Assembly (NCBI GenBank): GCA_038087015.1
Contig: JASBNA010000055.1
Location: forward strand, 238,847-302,846
Direction of reading: 5' to 3'
DNA length: 64,000 bases
From: Cerrena zonata
Lineage: Eukaryota; Basidiomycota; Agaricomycetes; Polyporales; Cerrenaceae
The position numbers were made by a program, and so were the translations under genes. The notes beneath the pieces were generated by a model. That model was not told the origin of the DNA and did no database searches. It saw only the letters and a program-made list of their open reading frames with translations. Shown piece after piece: positions 36,348 to 47,159 of the stretch (its first letter is position 1; every line of letters starts with the position of its first letter).

Positions 36348-37982
36348 TGATAATGATATTGAAATAGTATCCCTGTACATAGATCTTTGATTTTTTTTTC
36401 ATTTGTATATATCCTACTTATCTTTGTATAAAGGGTTCCAAATATTTATTCAACCTGTGAAAAATACATCACAACCTGTAAAATAGCAATCTGTAAAGTT
36501 CCCAAAAATAAACTGTAAAAAGTACATCACAACATGTGAACAATAATCTGTAAAAACCACCAACATAACCTGTAAAGAAACAACATGCAAAATCCACCAG
36601 CACAACCTGTAAAATCCACCGGTAACACAAAAACCCAAACACCAACGCCAACACGATTTACGAAAAATGAGAATTTCGCGAAAAAACCACTGCAAAAAGA
36701 CGTGTTTTTGTTGTTCTTCGGTTTTCGTGTTGATCTTTGGCGGCTAAATTTAAACTACTTCTTCTTTATTGATTATTCATTGGAATCACCACGGCCACCT
36801 GTTGTGCCGCCTAACACTGGGGATGGGTCTCTCGCTGAGGCCTTCTGGAAGCAAGCCCTGTTTGTAAATGCCACCTGGGAACAGAGAACATGATGGGAAT
36901 TGAGAATTTTCAAGTTTGCTCGTCACCAAGATCAAGGCGGTTAGCTTTTTACACGAGAATATGTAATACCTTCTGTAACGTTTCAACGATTGATTCTCGA
37001 GTCAGTCGATTTCAACCTGATGAAATTCTTACTAACAATTGTCTAGAAGCTTCAGATCTAATAATAACTTGATTGGAGGCATCCTCCTTACAGGTTGTTT
37101 ATAGGCTTTTTGGTAAATTTAACCCTTTCGGGAATTTGCAATCGATTCAGATATCAAAGCGTGTCATTGTTTTGAAGGTGTCAGCTATTGATATAGCTTT
37201 CAATACAAAGATCATAACACCCTTTCGCTTCGTTTGTTCCAATGTTCAGTATGCCACAACCAATGTGATCCATTCTCGTAATAAAGTCTATTCTTTCTAC
37301 ATTTGTCTAGACCTCAACTTACGTTCTTCATATCTTTTATCTTTCGTTTACCGATGAGAATTTGTTCTTTTACATGCCGGTCTGCCCATTGAATAAACAA
37401 CAACCTTTTGTTATTGTTTACCTTTGACTTAACCTTCCTTTCTTTTTTGTCATTGTTTTGAGTCGGTTTTGTTAATGGATTAGATCCTTTCCCTAGCTGT
37501 TTCTAACATTTACAAGGTCCCATCTTTGCATTTGTGATTGAATACTTAATTTCATCTTACGGGGTCCCATTTAGGGAGTGCATTAGAAAGGCCTCAGGTC
37601 TTTTCCGGTAACTTTATTTATTCATTCAGTTGTGCCCTCCACATATATATAGTCTCTTCTACGCCCCGTCTCCAAAGACATTGGTTCATAATACTAAAGT
37701 TGATCCCACTCTTTTGATTTTTTTTTGATTCTTCTCTTCTTTTTCTTTCTTCTTCTTTTCTTTTGCATCAAAGTCTTTCTTTAATCTTCTTGAGTCTTGA
37801 TTCTTTCTTGACATCTACAATCTACTCAAGTACCCTACTCAATCAGTTCAAACTTTGCTGATATTCATTCGCTTAAAGGGTAATTTTTTTCTTTCATTCC
37901 AACTTCTTACGTTCTTTATACTTTAATTTATCTTTAAGAAGGAAATAAAATAAAATAAAAAAAAAAGACAGGGAAAAGGAAA
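36348..37982. other. Long intergenic region upstream of the TBC gene (1.6 kb)
   Basis: No convincing gene. It contains the CTGTAAA repeat cluster described separately, then unique AT-rich DNA, two ggtcccat elements at about 37517 and 37563, and a CT-rich tract at about 37720-37790, which looks like a core promoter or leader for the TBC gene. The great length hints at complex regulation. Confidence 0.55.
36451..36622. repeat. Degenerate tandem cluster of (A)ACCTGTAAA elements
   Basis: About nine variants of aacctgtaaa (ctgtgaaa, ctgtaaag, atgtgaac and others) at 15-22 bp spacing, with longer shared context such as acatcacaacctgtaaa. It is noncoding and lies just after the MDJ1 3' end. Confidence 0.75.
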
Positions 37983-40351
37983 ATGTCACTCTCTATTCCT
38001 GAACAAATTCCTAACTTCAATATCGGAAAGGATTCTAATCTAGAAGACATAACCTTGAATACCCCTAAAAGATCAAATACCGTTACTCTTAGAAATCACC
38101 CGAAACCAATACCGCATCATAATATCAATCCCAACAATAATAATGCTTACATACCTTCACCCCTCAAGAGTCAACTCTCTAGATCCCGCTCCGTTCAATC
38201 CAATACCTCAACTGGTTCCTCTTCTTCATTATCAAACCCTGACAATTCACAATATATTGTACACGTCAATAAAACTCCAAATAACTTAACTCCTTCTCAA
38301 AGATTAAAATTAAGAAAAGATCAATTAAATGATTCAATTGCAAAATTTAAACATCCTGCTCCAATTAAAAAATCAGAATTACAATATTGTAAAGAAGATA
38401 ATGATGACGATGAAATTGACGAAGAGGAAATTGATGAAGATATGTCATTTGCATTTTTCAATGTTCCAATTTCGCAACCATTAACTTCTTTAGCAAATAA
38501 AGAGAAATTCACTTTTGCTAATAATGATCGTAAATTTTCTTTCACAACTGCTACTGATTCTACTCGTACTTCTTCAATACTAAGTCATGATAGTTTTGTC
38601 GATACTGAATCCAGTTGTGATCATGAAATAATGACAATGAATAATAAGGATAAAGTTTATCAAAATACTAATTCCATTCATTCTACTTCTTCCTTTTTAA
38701 GCCAACAGGACATAAATGAATTAAGATTGTCTCAAGATGCTCTAGAATTAACTCTTTTATTCAATCAAACTGAATCAATTCAAATTAATGAAGAATCAAG
38801 ACAAAAAAGAAGATTATTATCAAGTTTTAAAAAATTAAACCAATCGGTTCCTCCTTCTCCTCATGCCGAATCATTTCTGTCATTAGTGAGTAATTCTAAC
38901 CAATTACCTCAACAACCACCACCTCCCTTACCAGTTGCATCACTTTCCAATCAAAAATCCCTCAAGTCTACTCGTTCGGTAAATGATTTAAAATCTCCTA
39001 ATAATAAGCCTATGCGTTTGTCTTTAAAATCAAGTTCAAATCCTTCATTACCATTAACAACTAAATCACCTCCTAAAAGTCAACCTCAATCACCTTCTCG
39101 GTATACTTCATTTACAAGACCTACTTGGTTACCTCCTAAATCCAGTAAAGACAAAATAAAACATCAACGTGAATCAGAAACACTTTTGAATCATGCTATA
39201 GTATCTGAGAATAAACGTCAAATGCAAATTAGTTCTAATCTCAATAAATTGAATAAATTGAAACAAACAGATTTATTCAAATGGGAAAATGAAATATTAC
39301 CGAATGGTTCAACCATTAAAACGAAAGATTATAGAAATCAAATAAAGACAAAAGCCGTTAAAGATATGTATTGGCGTGGTTTACCCCCATCATTAAGATC
39401 AAGAATTTGGTGGCAGCAAATTGGAAACTCAATAAATTTAACTCCATCAATTGCCAATAATTATTGGGAAAAATATAACATGTTTAAATCTCAGGTCAAT
39501 TTATTTAATCAGTTATTAATTGACCATAACTTGGAAGACTCGGATTTATCAACAATTTCGTCCTTACCAAGTGAAATTAATAATTATATCAATTCTAATC
39601 CTTCAATTATTGAGTTCACTCAATTGCATCAAAAAGTTGTTAATGATTTATTTGATACCTTCCCAGATGTGAATTTTTTCCAAAATTCTGATGTTATGGA
39701 ATTACTTGAACAAACTATTGTGAGCTTCGTTATTTATATGAGTGAAACAATTAATAAAGTCAATTTTACCAAAACAAATAAAATTATCACTAATTACTAT
39801 TTTACCGGTTTGAACAATTTGGCTGCTTTATTATACTATAATTATCGTGATGTATACATGTCATTCACTAGTTTATGTAACATGTTTACTCATAATCAAT
39901 TAATGAATATCCTCATAACTCATCAAATGGAATCAATTGAGTTAAACAGAACCATTCTATGTGATTTGTTTGGAGACTTGTTCATGAATAAATTCGAAGC
40001 AGTTTTTCAAAGAAGATTAAATAGATTATCGTGTCACTTTCAAAATTATCGGATTATCGTCAGGTTGAATATTTACCCAATTTATTGATAAGTTTATTTG
40101 CTAATTTATTCAATTTCGAATTGAGCAGTCACATATTCGATGTTTGGGTATTTGAAAGTGATGAATTTTTGATTAAAGTACTTTTAGGATTATTGAGTAA
40201 AATTTCTCATAAATTGTTTGGGACTAAACAAGAGATAATTGACCTATTGGGAGAACAGAATAGGAAAATACACAACAAAGATAAAGATGTCTACAAATAT
40301 ATAAATGTTGGTTACGATTATGAATTTATGGACTTAGTTAGAAACTGCTAA
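37983..40351 (+). CDS. TBC-domain protein lacking both catalytic fingers (one frame break)
   Basis: The N-terminal 400 residues are Ser/Pro/Asn-rich and probably disordered. The TBC domain starts at about 455 with YWRGLPPSLRSRIWWQQIGN, the family entry motif. Active Rab-GAPs carry Arg in IxxDxxRTFP and Gln in YxQGMN; here these positions read VVNDLFDTFPD (Asp) and YYFTGLNNL (Thr), so the dual-finger mechanism is absent. The frame breaks near 40033 (one base missing), resuming SLSKLSDYRQVEYLPNLL to the end at 40351. About 790 residues. It may act as a scaffold or regulatory partner, as proposed for other inactive TBC proteins. I do not assign an ortholog. Confidence 0.78.
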
Positions 40352-40657
40352 TTTAATTTAATTTAATTTAATTATTAATCTACTCTATTTTTACTTTTTT
40401 TTTTTTTTTTTGAACTTTTGAATTTTGTCAATTTGAAACTAATATTAGTTTATATTAAATATTATTTAAGACTAAAATACAATTTTGCAACCAATATGCT
40501 GTAGACTTCTTTATTAAGAATAACTAGAAAATGCAAATGATGAATTATATTACTTATGAAAGAAATGAAAAACGTTAACATAATGAATGGAGAAATAATA
40601 TTATTTTAAATATGGTACAATGAATGATTCATGAGTAAATACAATAATGATCTTAAA
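40352..40657. other. Convergent 3' flanks of the TBC gene and NUP2
   Basis: A 306-bp AT-rich spacer with four tttaa(tt) repeats just after the TBC stop codon and a T-tract at about 40395-40411. Termination and polyadenylation signals for both genes are expected here. No gene is seen. Confidence 0.6.
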
Positions 40658-42822
40658 TTATTGTTTGGCGTTATTGATGGCACTTAAGAGGTTTTTACCA
40701 TCATCTGGAGTTTTGACTTTCATGACAAAAGTCTCGATAGATTTATCATCTGGATTGATGGTAGGAACTCTAACCAATGACCCATTGCCAATGGTGTCAT
40801 AAATCATATCTTTATTAATTAAAGTATTCAATAAAACCCTTAAACCACCTTCTGCTCTGACTAAAATTCTTGATTTATTGGTTTCTTTGTTTTTCAAAAC
40901 CTTCAAGTCACCTAAACCTTTAGAAGTGTATGGGTTTTCAGTATTAGATGCATCGAATAACATAAGTTTAGTTTTCTTTTCAAATAAAACTTCTTCATTT
41001 TCTTCCCCTGTAGAGGGTGTATCAATTTTTTCGTTGGACAAAGACCCAACCGGTTTGAAGTCACCACCGGTTTCTTCTTCAGGGACTAATTCGCTTTCTT
41101 GTTTACTTGAGTCTGCATTATTAGTTTGATTGTTAGACGAAGCTCCGAAGTTGAAGCCAGCACTACCGCCGAATGGTTTGGATGAGGTTGCAGAAGAACC
41201 GAAGTTAAAAGCTGGCTTCGATAAACCAGACAAAGGATTCTCAGTACTTGGTTTTGTTCCGAAAGCATCAGACCCTTGAAAAAGCGATTTTGGTTGATCG
41301 TCTTTCTTTTCATCGGAGGAGCCAAAGGTGAAAGGTTTCGAGCTAGAATTGAAAGAGAAAGGTTTGCTTGCTTCAGCAGGTTTGGCACCAAAGGAGAAGG
41401 CAGGTTTTGAATCTCCAGCAGGTTTAGCACCGAATGAAAAAGCAGGTTTTGGTTCTTCTTTCTTTTCTTCAGCAGGTTTGGCGCCGAAAGAGAATGCAGG
41501 CTTTGATTCATCTTTATTTTCTTCAGCAGGTTTGGCACCAAAGGAGAAGGCAGGTTTTGAATCTCCAGCAGGTTTAGCACCGAATGAAAAAGCAGGTTTT
41601 GGTTCTTCTTTCTTTTCTTCAGCAGGTTTGGCGCCGAAAGAGAATGCAGGCTTTGATTCATCCTTCTTTTCTTCAGCAGGTTTGGCACCGAATGAAAAAG
41701 CAGGTTTTGAGTCCCCAGCAGGTTTTGGAGTAAATGAGAAAGCGGGTTTTGATTCATCTTTCTTTTCTTCAGCAGGTTTAGCACCGAATGAAAAGGCAGG
41801 TTTTGAATCTCCAGCAGGCTTAGAACCGAATGAAAAAGCAGGTCTTGGTTCTTCTTTCTTTTCTTCAGCAGGTTTGGCGCCGAAAGAGAATGCAGGTTTT
41901 GGTTCTTCTTTCTTTTCGCCTTGTTTAAGGAAGCCGAATGGATTCGGTTTTGAATCATCATCGTTACTTACTTGAGAGCCAAAATTGAAGCTTGGTTTAG
42001 ATGAGCTGTTTTCCTTTGGTGGATTATTAAGTTTGAAAACATCGTCTTTGATCTGTTTATTGAACGTGAAGCTAGGACCTTTAATTTCCACTTCGGATTC
42101 GGAATCAGAATCGGAAGAGGGCTTTTTAGCTGGCTTGGGACCAAATGAAAAAGGAGATTTTTTCACTGTTGGTTTAGATGCTAAAGTGAATTTAGGTCCT
42201 TCAACCTTAACTTCTTCTTCTTCCGACTCGGAGTCAGATTCTTTAGATTGTTGAGTGGTGGATTCGGGGACCTTTGGTTTCACAGGTAAGTTAGGGGTTG
42301 AGCCACCAAAACTAAACCCATTAGAAGGTGGAGCTGCTGAACTTCGATGTAGTGGGGGCCTGGTGTTGTTTTTTATTAACATGTCCCAAGGATTCTTCTT
42401 GAAACTTCTTTTCAATGTCTTCATAATAAGAAACATATTTTTTGGCAATTGCACTGAAGTTGGCAACGGTACCTGGCTTATTTGCTTTGAGTATTTGATC
42501 AACAAATTTATCGTTCAATGCTTGATTTGAGCATGTTTATCGGAAGATGCATTGGTTGTCGAGGAGTTGTTCGATGGAAAAAAGCCCTCCCGGCCTTTGG
42601 TGCAGCGTTTGCAAACGCATTGCCAAACGTAGATGGTGTGCTAGATGGTTTAGGCTTGAAAGAAAACGTACTAGTAGCGTTTCCTCTACCTCTTGGTTTA
42701 AGGATCTTTCTCTTAGCCATCACATCTGCTGACGCAGTGACGACTGGAGTTGGGTCTTCATTATCCAGACTCACGTCGTGATTGTCCTTTGTAATTTGAT
42801 CAGCTGCTCCTCTTTTAGCCAT
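40658..42822 (-). CDS. NUP2: FG-nucleoporin Nup2 (three frame breaks)
   Basis: A mobile nucleoporin of the nuclear basket that helps release cargo from karyopherin alpha. It starts at 42822 ([16 protein letters not shown]). The N-terminal part holds the karyopherin-binding region ([15 protein letters not shown]) and the helical [20 protein letters not shown] segment. The centre has FSFG-type repeats, many in an imperfect tandem [15 protein letters not shown] unit. The C-terminal Ran-binding domain spans from about [17 protein letters not shown] to [14 protein letters not shown]. Frame breaks lie near 42570 (missing base), 42525 (missing) and 42327 (extra); the joined path reads through [16 protein letters not shown] and [15 protein letters not shown]. 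It is divergent from RPS25, as YLR335W/YLR333C in S. cerevisiae. Confidence 0.9.
41360..41930 (-). repeat. FSFG coding repeat array of NUP2
   Basis: About ten imperfect copies of a 17-19 residue unit with core [10 protein letters not shown] and linkers [15 protein letters not shown] or GDSK. DNA similarity between units is high, which creates long spurious frames on the other strand. Confidence 0.9.
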
Positions 42823-42920
42823 CTTAGTATACTATCTTTTGAAGCAATACAGAATAAAGTATCGAATTTCAATGGGTTTATGTCCTTTTATTTAATTTTT
42901 TTTTTTCATCTCAGTCAAAA

Positions 42921-42931
42921 TGTACGGGTGT
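42921..42931 (+). promoter_or_regulatory. Rap1-like site TGTACGGGTGT
   Basis: The reverse complement ACACCCGTACA fits the Rap1 consensus ACACCCRYACA exactly. It is located between NUP2 and RPS25, about 100 bp from the NUP2 start. Confidence 0.55.
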
Positions 42932-43015
42932 TTTACTAAGGGCTCGAGCCCCAAAGAGCACGTGCTATAATACCAATTCACGTGACAAAAATAATTTTCT
43001 TTTTTCACTTTGAGA

Positions 43016-43026
43016 TGTACGGGTGT
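43016..43026 (+). promoter_or_regulatory. Rap1-like site TGTACGGGTGT
   Basis: A second identical element in the same orientation, 95 bp from the first and immediately before the long T-tract. Confidence 0.55.
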
Positions 43027-43278
43027 CCAGGGTCGTGTTTTGACGAGTAAATCTTTTTTTTTTTTTTTTTTTGCTTTTGAGAGGGAAAAACTTTCTCACT
43101 GTAGACTTTGGCTGAGGATATTGAAATAAAAATTTTATAAGACCTTTTTCATAATCTTCTTTTGAATCTTTTTAGAAGTTATAAAGAATCGTCAACAACG
43201 TATGTTATAAGATAGTGGACAAGTACATAAACAGTGTTAATGTTGTCAGAATGGTATCCAGCCAGCAGAGTGGGGGCT

Positions 43279-43586
43279 GTAAGTGGGCAGTTTGGTGGGC
43301 AGTTTGGTGGGAGTGAAAAATTCATCAGGAGTCAAGAATGACTTGGAAAGTGGATGAATAGGTAGACTAAGGATATTGATGAATAACTTGATGAGTAAAT
43401 TAGGGGTTGTGAAGAGATTAATCAATACAGTCATAATAGATGAATGTATTATGGAATTCAACGGTTATACCATGGCTTGAATGGAAGATTCACAAATCAA
43501 GTAAGGAAAGCTGGATATATATAATTCTGCAATTTGACTCGTTATGTACAGATATTTGAAGATTGAAATACTAACATTTTTTTTAG
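43279..43586 (+). other. Probable 5' leader intron of RPS25
   Basis: The acceptor side is strong: branch site TACTAAC at 43569-43575, then a T-run and TTTTAG ending one base before the ATG at 43588. The best donor by eye is GTAAGT at 43279, giving about 308 nt; a weaker GTAAGG near 43501 is an alternative. Leader introns in ribosomal-protein genes are common in yeasts. The donor choice is uncertain. Confidence 0.6.
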
Positions 43587-43587
43587 A

Positions 43588-43905
43588 ATGGCTCCAAAGA
43601 TTCAACAAACTAAAGCTGCTAAAGCTGCCGCAGCTATGGCTGGTGGTAAGAAAGGTAAGAAGAAGTGGAACAAAGGTAAAGTTAAGGATAAGGCTCAACA
43701 CGTTGTTATCTTAGATCAAGAAAAATACGACAGAATCTTAAAAGATGTTCCAACTTACAAATTTGTTTCTGTTTCCGTCTTGGTTGATAGATTGAAGATT
43801 GGTGGTTCTTTAGCTAGAGTTGCTTTAAGACAATTAGAAAAAGATGGTATCATTGTTCCAGTCTTAAAACACTCTAAACAAGCTGTCTACACCCGTGCCA
43901 ACTAA
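43588..43905 (+). CDS. RPS25: Ribosomal protein eS25
   Basis: A 105-residue protein of the 40S subunit. It starts [20 protein letters not shown], with the Ala/Lys-rich tail, then the conserved winged-helix core ([39 protein letters not shown]). The length equals that of the family. Codon bias is very strong and there is no CTG. It is divergent from NUP2. Confidence 0.98.
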   Translation: MAPKIQQTKAAKAAAAMAGGKKGKKKWNKGKVKDKAQHVVILDQEKYDRILKDVPTYKFVSVSVLVDRLKIGGSLARVALRQLEKDGIIVPVLKHSKQAVYTRAN

Positions 43906-44149
43906 ATTGGTTAACTTGTTAGCTAATTTCCTTTCTATATATAAAATTATAATGAATAATTAACTTTGTATTTTATGTTTTCAAAACTTTAACTGTAGTA
44001 TACGGAATCTGTTTTAAGTTAAACATGTGAATGGGTTGGATCAGGTAGGGTATTGGGGCAATCTTGATGGAGTAAAAGCGAAAAAGAAAATTACTGAAAA
44101 CAAGGCACTGTCTTCTTTAACCAACCTAACAAAATCAAGAACTACTTAA

Positions 44150-44782
44150 ATGGTATATAGATTCAGGCTATTATCACCACTCAGACAGATGAGTGGTGTT
44201 AGCCATGGAACTAGCCGGGTGTTCCAGCGGTCATTTTTCAATATACCATCACCATTTGAAAGCCAGAATAAAATGATTGAACATAAAGTTAAAAGTAAGA
44301 TCAATGCAACTCCGGAGCAAATGTTTGAAATAGTGAGTGATGTATCTAGATATAATGAGTTTGTTCCCTTTGTAGAAGAATCTTTTATAAATAAAAGAGA
44401 TGCTAACACCAATTTACCCAGTGAAGCTGGTTTGAGGGTTGGATGGAAACAATTTGATGAACGATTTGTTTGTAAATTAACTTGTGATGATAAGATACCA
44501 AAAGTTATTGCTGAATCAATAACGGTATCGTTATTTGATAATCTATATACTGAATGGATTTTTAGAAAAATTCCAACATTAAACGTTAATCAGGAATCAA
44601 ATTGTGAAATTGAATTAATTTTAAAGTATAAATTTAAAAACCCATTATATAATACCATAAGTTCAATTTTTCAAGAACAAGTAACTCAAATTATGTTAAA
44701 AGCATTTACTAATAGAGCCACTCAATTGAAATTACAAAAAAAATTTAAGGATAGACAAGTTAATTTTAATAAAATTAAGTAA
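44150..44782 (+). CDS. COQ10: Coenzyme Q-binding START-domain protein Coq10, mitochondrial
   Basis: An inner-membrane lipid-binding protein needed for ubiquinone function in respiration. 210 residues: a basic presequence (MVYRFRLLSPLRQ, SRVFQRSFFNIPSP), then the Coq10/START core from about 42 (HKVKSKINATPEQMFEIVSD), with YNEFVPFVEESFI and the C-terminal helix (IFQEQVTQIMLKAFTNRATQ). The length matches the family and the gene is intact. Confidence 0.93.
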   Translation: MVYRFRLLSPLRQMSGVSHGTSRVFQRSFFNIPSPFESQNKMIEHKVKSKINATPEQMFEIVSDVSRYNEFVPFVEESFINKRDANTNLPSEAGLRVGWKQFDERFVCKLTCDDKIPKVIAESITVSLFDNLYTEWIFRKIPTLNVNQESNCEIELILKYKFKNPLYNTISSIFQEQVTQIMLKAFTNRATQLKLQKKFKDRQVNFNKIK

Positions 44783-44948
44783 TTCATAGACATGTATATA
44801 ATTTTAATGAATAAATGAAGAGAATAAGCAAAATGACCATATTTACATTAGCAAGAAAGTAATAAGAAATAGTAAAAATACAGAAAATATGAAAGAAAAT
44901 AACGTTAAGAAGATATAGAGAATGTTTTTTTACTTTTATTTTTTATAT

Positions 44949-47159
44949 TTATATTGCAGTTGGAATTAAGCCATGAGTACCAACGGTGTATTTTTTCAAA
45001 TAATGATTTGGAATTCTTGATAATGAAGCATCAGGTAAGGAAAAGATATTTTTCTTACGAATTGATGAATTGTTGGATACCAAACTTGCAAGACTGGTAT
45101 TGCTGTTATTAGCATCGGATAAATTAGTCAAAGAGTTTGAGTTCGATTGATTGGGACAGTATTTAGAATTTTTAAGGTACGATAAGTTCAAAGGTGATAC
45201 GGTTGTTGGTTTGACCAAAGCCCGAGTGACCCAAGGATCTTGAGAATTGAGAGGTTTGATACACCTTAAGCAATTTCTGTAAAAACGACGTTGCAGAGGA
45301 GGCTTATCAGCGGGAGGATGCCATTTATATTCAGAAGAAGAAGAGTATGAACAACGGGAGATATAACGACGATGAGAAGCAATGGGGACCAAGTTATCGA
45401 TATCGTCATCGACATCAATTTCCACTTCTTCATCCTCGTCATCATCTTCATCATCGGAGCGATGAAGATCGCTCAAGTTTTGGATATCGTCTTCGTCATC
45501 ATCGTGAGAGGTTCTTGTTGATTCGTTAGGATCATTTTGTTCATCGTCATCATTGTCATTATCATCGTTATCCTCTCCATCACTATTATACCCGGTGATC
45601 GAGAAGCTTGGGGTTGTTGGTAAAGTAGCGGCTCTTTTCCTTTCGATTTCAATTTGATTTTGAATTTCCAAATGGTTTGTATTGTTATTTTGATATTGCT
45701 GTATTGTAATGTCAGTCATGAATTTGACATTAGAAAAATTTATATTTGAATTACTTCTTGAAGAAGAGTTTAATTTAGTTTTCAATTTTGATAATTTATT
45801 TTTCAATTTATTTGATTCATTGTATCTATAAGGATCGGATTGGGCTCTTGAACGAGAAATAAAGTCATTGGTTAAGTTAACAAACGAACTATTTGAGGTA
45901 CCGAAAGCTTCTCGATAAAAAGAAATTTCTTGAGAAGAAGATGGATGATGATTTGATCTTCTACGACGAGGAACAGTACGGTATCTTGGAGCCTCACGAT
46001 CATTAAGATCAAGAGAAATGTCTTTACCGGTATTTAGAGCCATATTCCAGTAAATTAAATCTCTTGTAGTGGAAAAATTCAAAAGTACTTGTTCACTTTC
46101 TATCCGAAGTCTTAGAACATTGGCTCTTTTCTTGTAATCGGTAGCCAAACCGATTCTGGAATGTTGTAAAGAGTAGGATCTTAATAATTTCTTATGATTA
46201 TGCTTATTTTGTTTGATATACCGATGATGAGATTTTGAAGTGATTGGGGTTGGGTTATTGTTATTAACCAACGAATGATAGAACTCATCATCGTATGCCT
46301 GATTATGATTCAAACTAGTCACTGGGCAGTTTAATAGACCTAGGCGCTGGCAGAATTTCAAAAATTGCAAATCGTCATCGGAAGTAAGATACGAGTTATA
46401 CTTATCCACTTCTACTGATTCGGATTTGTTGAAGTTACGTTCATTATTAAGCGGAGTTGGTCTGAAGGCCAAGATGTGATTTTCCAAATTGGTGGGGATT
46501 TGATAAAAGTTAAGTTGAGTTGAGTTTAGTTCCATAATCAAGTATTTCCACAGACGAGATGGCGCCGCTTCGTATGGCGTCAACCATTCAATCTTCCGAC
46601 TAACCACCCCGATCTTATACACCGAAGGGTCATACTGGGGGAGTTGTTCCTGTTCAACATTAGGGATATTACAATCATTTGGTAACTTGGATAATACTTG
46701 ATACTTGGGACATCCTCCTGGCGGTAAACTATCATACTCCGGAGGATACACCGGGTTTGGCTCCAAAAACTGCAAGTACTCATCCTGGGGAGAGCTGATT
46801 GGAGGCAACACTTTAGCTTCTCCGCTATCTGGCAAACAGCTGGCTATACAGCTGGCTCGAGGACTGCCGGTTCCACAACTACTAGCAGGAGTCACCGGCA
46901 GACTTGGGCTAATCGACTCGGATGGACTGGAAGGACGCGACATCGAATGGCACGACGAAGAAGTATCACTCCCTCCAGCAATAGCACTTCTCTTGATATT
47001 TGAGTCCAGCATCATCAGCAGCAGCACCATCAGCGGCAGCACCATCAGCGGCAGCACCAGATAACAAATATCCTGAGATCTAGGTTCGGTTCCACTAACA
47101 CCCATCTTAGAATCACAACCTGAAGCAGCCAAATCTCTCATAAACATGGCCGTCTCCAT
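44949..47159 (-). CDS. PH-domain protein resembling S. cerevisiae YHR131C/YNL144C
   Basis: A 736-residue frame, intact. The region at about 170-400 has PH-like character: YKIGVVSRKIEWLTPYEAAP, RLWKYLIMELNSTQLNFYQI, and later RLRIESEQVLLNFSTTRDLI with a helix containing a Trp (YWNMALNTGKDI). This layout resembles the uncharacterised yeast pair YHR131C/YNL144C. The rest is Ser/Asn/Asp-rich with an acidic stretch (DDEDDDEDEEVEIDVDDDID). Under the standard code residues 32-50 look hydrophobic, but all nine leucines there are CTG and should be serine in this clade, so no membrane segment is present. The start is uncertain; an internal Met before SRPSSPSESIS is an alternative. Confidence 0.65.
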   Translation of the reverse strand: METAMFMRDLAASGCDSKMGVSGTEPRSQDICYLVLPLMVLPLMVLLLMMLDSNIKRSAIAGGSDTSSSCHSMSRPSSPSESISPSLPVTPASSCGTGSPRASCIASCLPDSGEAKVLPPISSPQDEYLQFLEPNPVYPPEYDSLPPGGCPKYQVLSKLPNDCNIPNVEQEQLPQYDPSVYKIGVVSRKIEWLTPYEAAPSRLWKYLIMELNSTQLNFYQIPTNLENHILAFRPTPLNNERNFNKSESVEVDKYNSYLTSDDDLQFLKFCQRLGLLNCPVTSLNHNQAYDDEFYHSLVNNNNPTPITSKSHHRYIKQNKHNHKKLLRSYSLQHSRIGLATDYKKRANVLRLRIESEQVLLNFSTTRDLIYWNMALNTGKDISLDLNDREAPRYRTVPRRRRSNHHPSSSQEISFYREAFGTSNSSFVNLTNDFISRSRAQSDPYRYNESNKLKNKLSKLKTKLNSSSRSNSNINFSNVKFMTDITIQQYQNNNTNHLEIQNQIEIERKRAATLPTTPSFSITGYNSDGEDNDDNDNDDDEQNDPNESTRTSHDDDEDDIQNLSDLHRSDDEDDDEDEEVEIDVDDDIDNLVPIASHRRYISRCSYSSSSEYKWHPPADKPPLQRRFYRNCLRCIKPLNSQDPWVTRALVKPTTVSPLNLSYLKNSKYCPNQSNSNSLTNLSDANNSNTSLASLVSNNSSIRKKNIFSLPDASLSRIPNHYLKKYTVGTHGLIPTAI

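Larger units (their letters stand above)
42823..43587. promoter_or_regulatory. NUP2-RPS25 divergent promoter and RPS25 leader
   Basis: A 765-bp region carrying two TGTACGGGTGT elements, two CACGTG boxes (about 42960 and 42980, the second as ttcacgtgac, a Cbf1-type site), a T-tract at 43052-43070, and a probable 5' leader intron. The site mix is that of a ribosomal-protein promoter. Confidence 0.7.

Noticed and set aside
36585..37357. Three short plus-strand frames (60-102 codons) between MDJ1 and the TBC gene
   Set aside because: Composition is that of random AT-rich DNA; no family or codon bias.
41086..41975. Long frames overlapping NUP2 on both strands (291 and 215 codons)
   Set aside because: They are shadows of the FSFG repeat array; the NUP2 frame has the Ran-binding domain and family motifs.
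47007..47060. Transmembrane segment near the N-terminus of the PH-domain protein
   Set aside because: All its leucines are CTG, read as serine in this clade.
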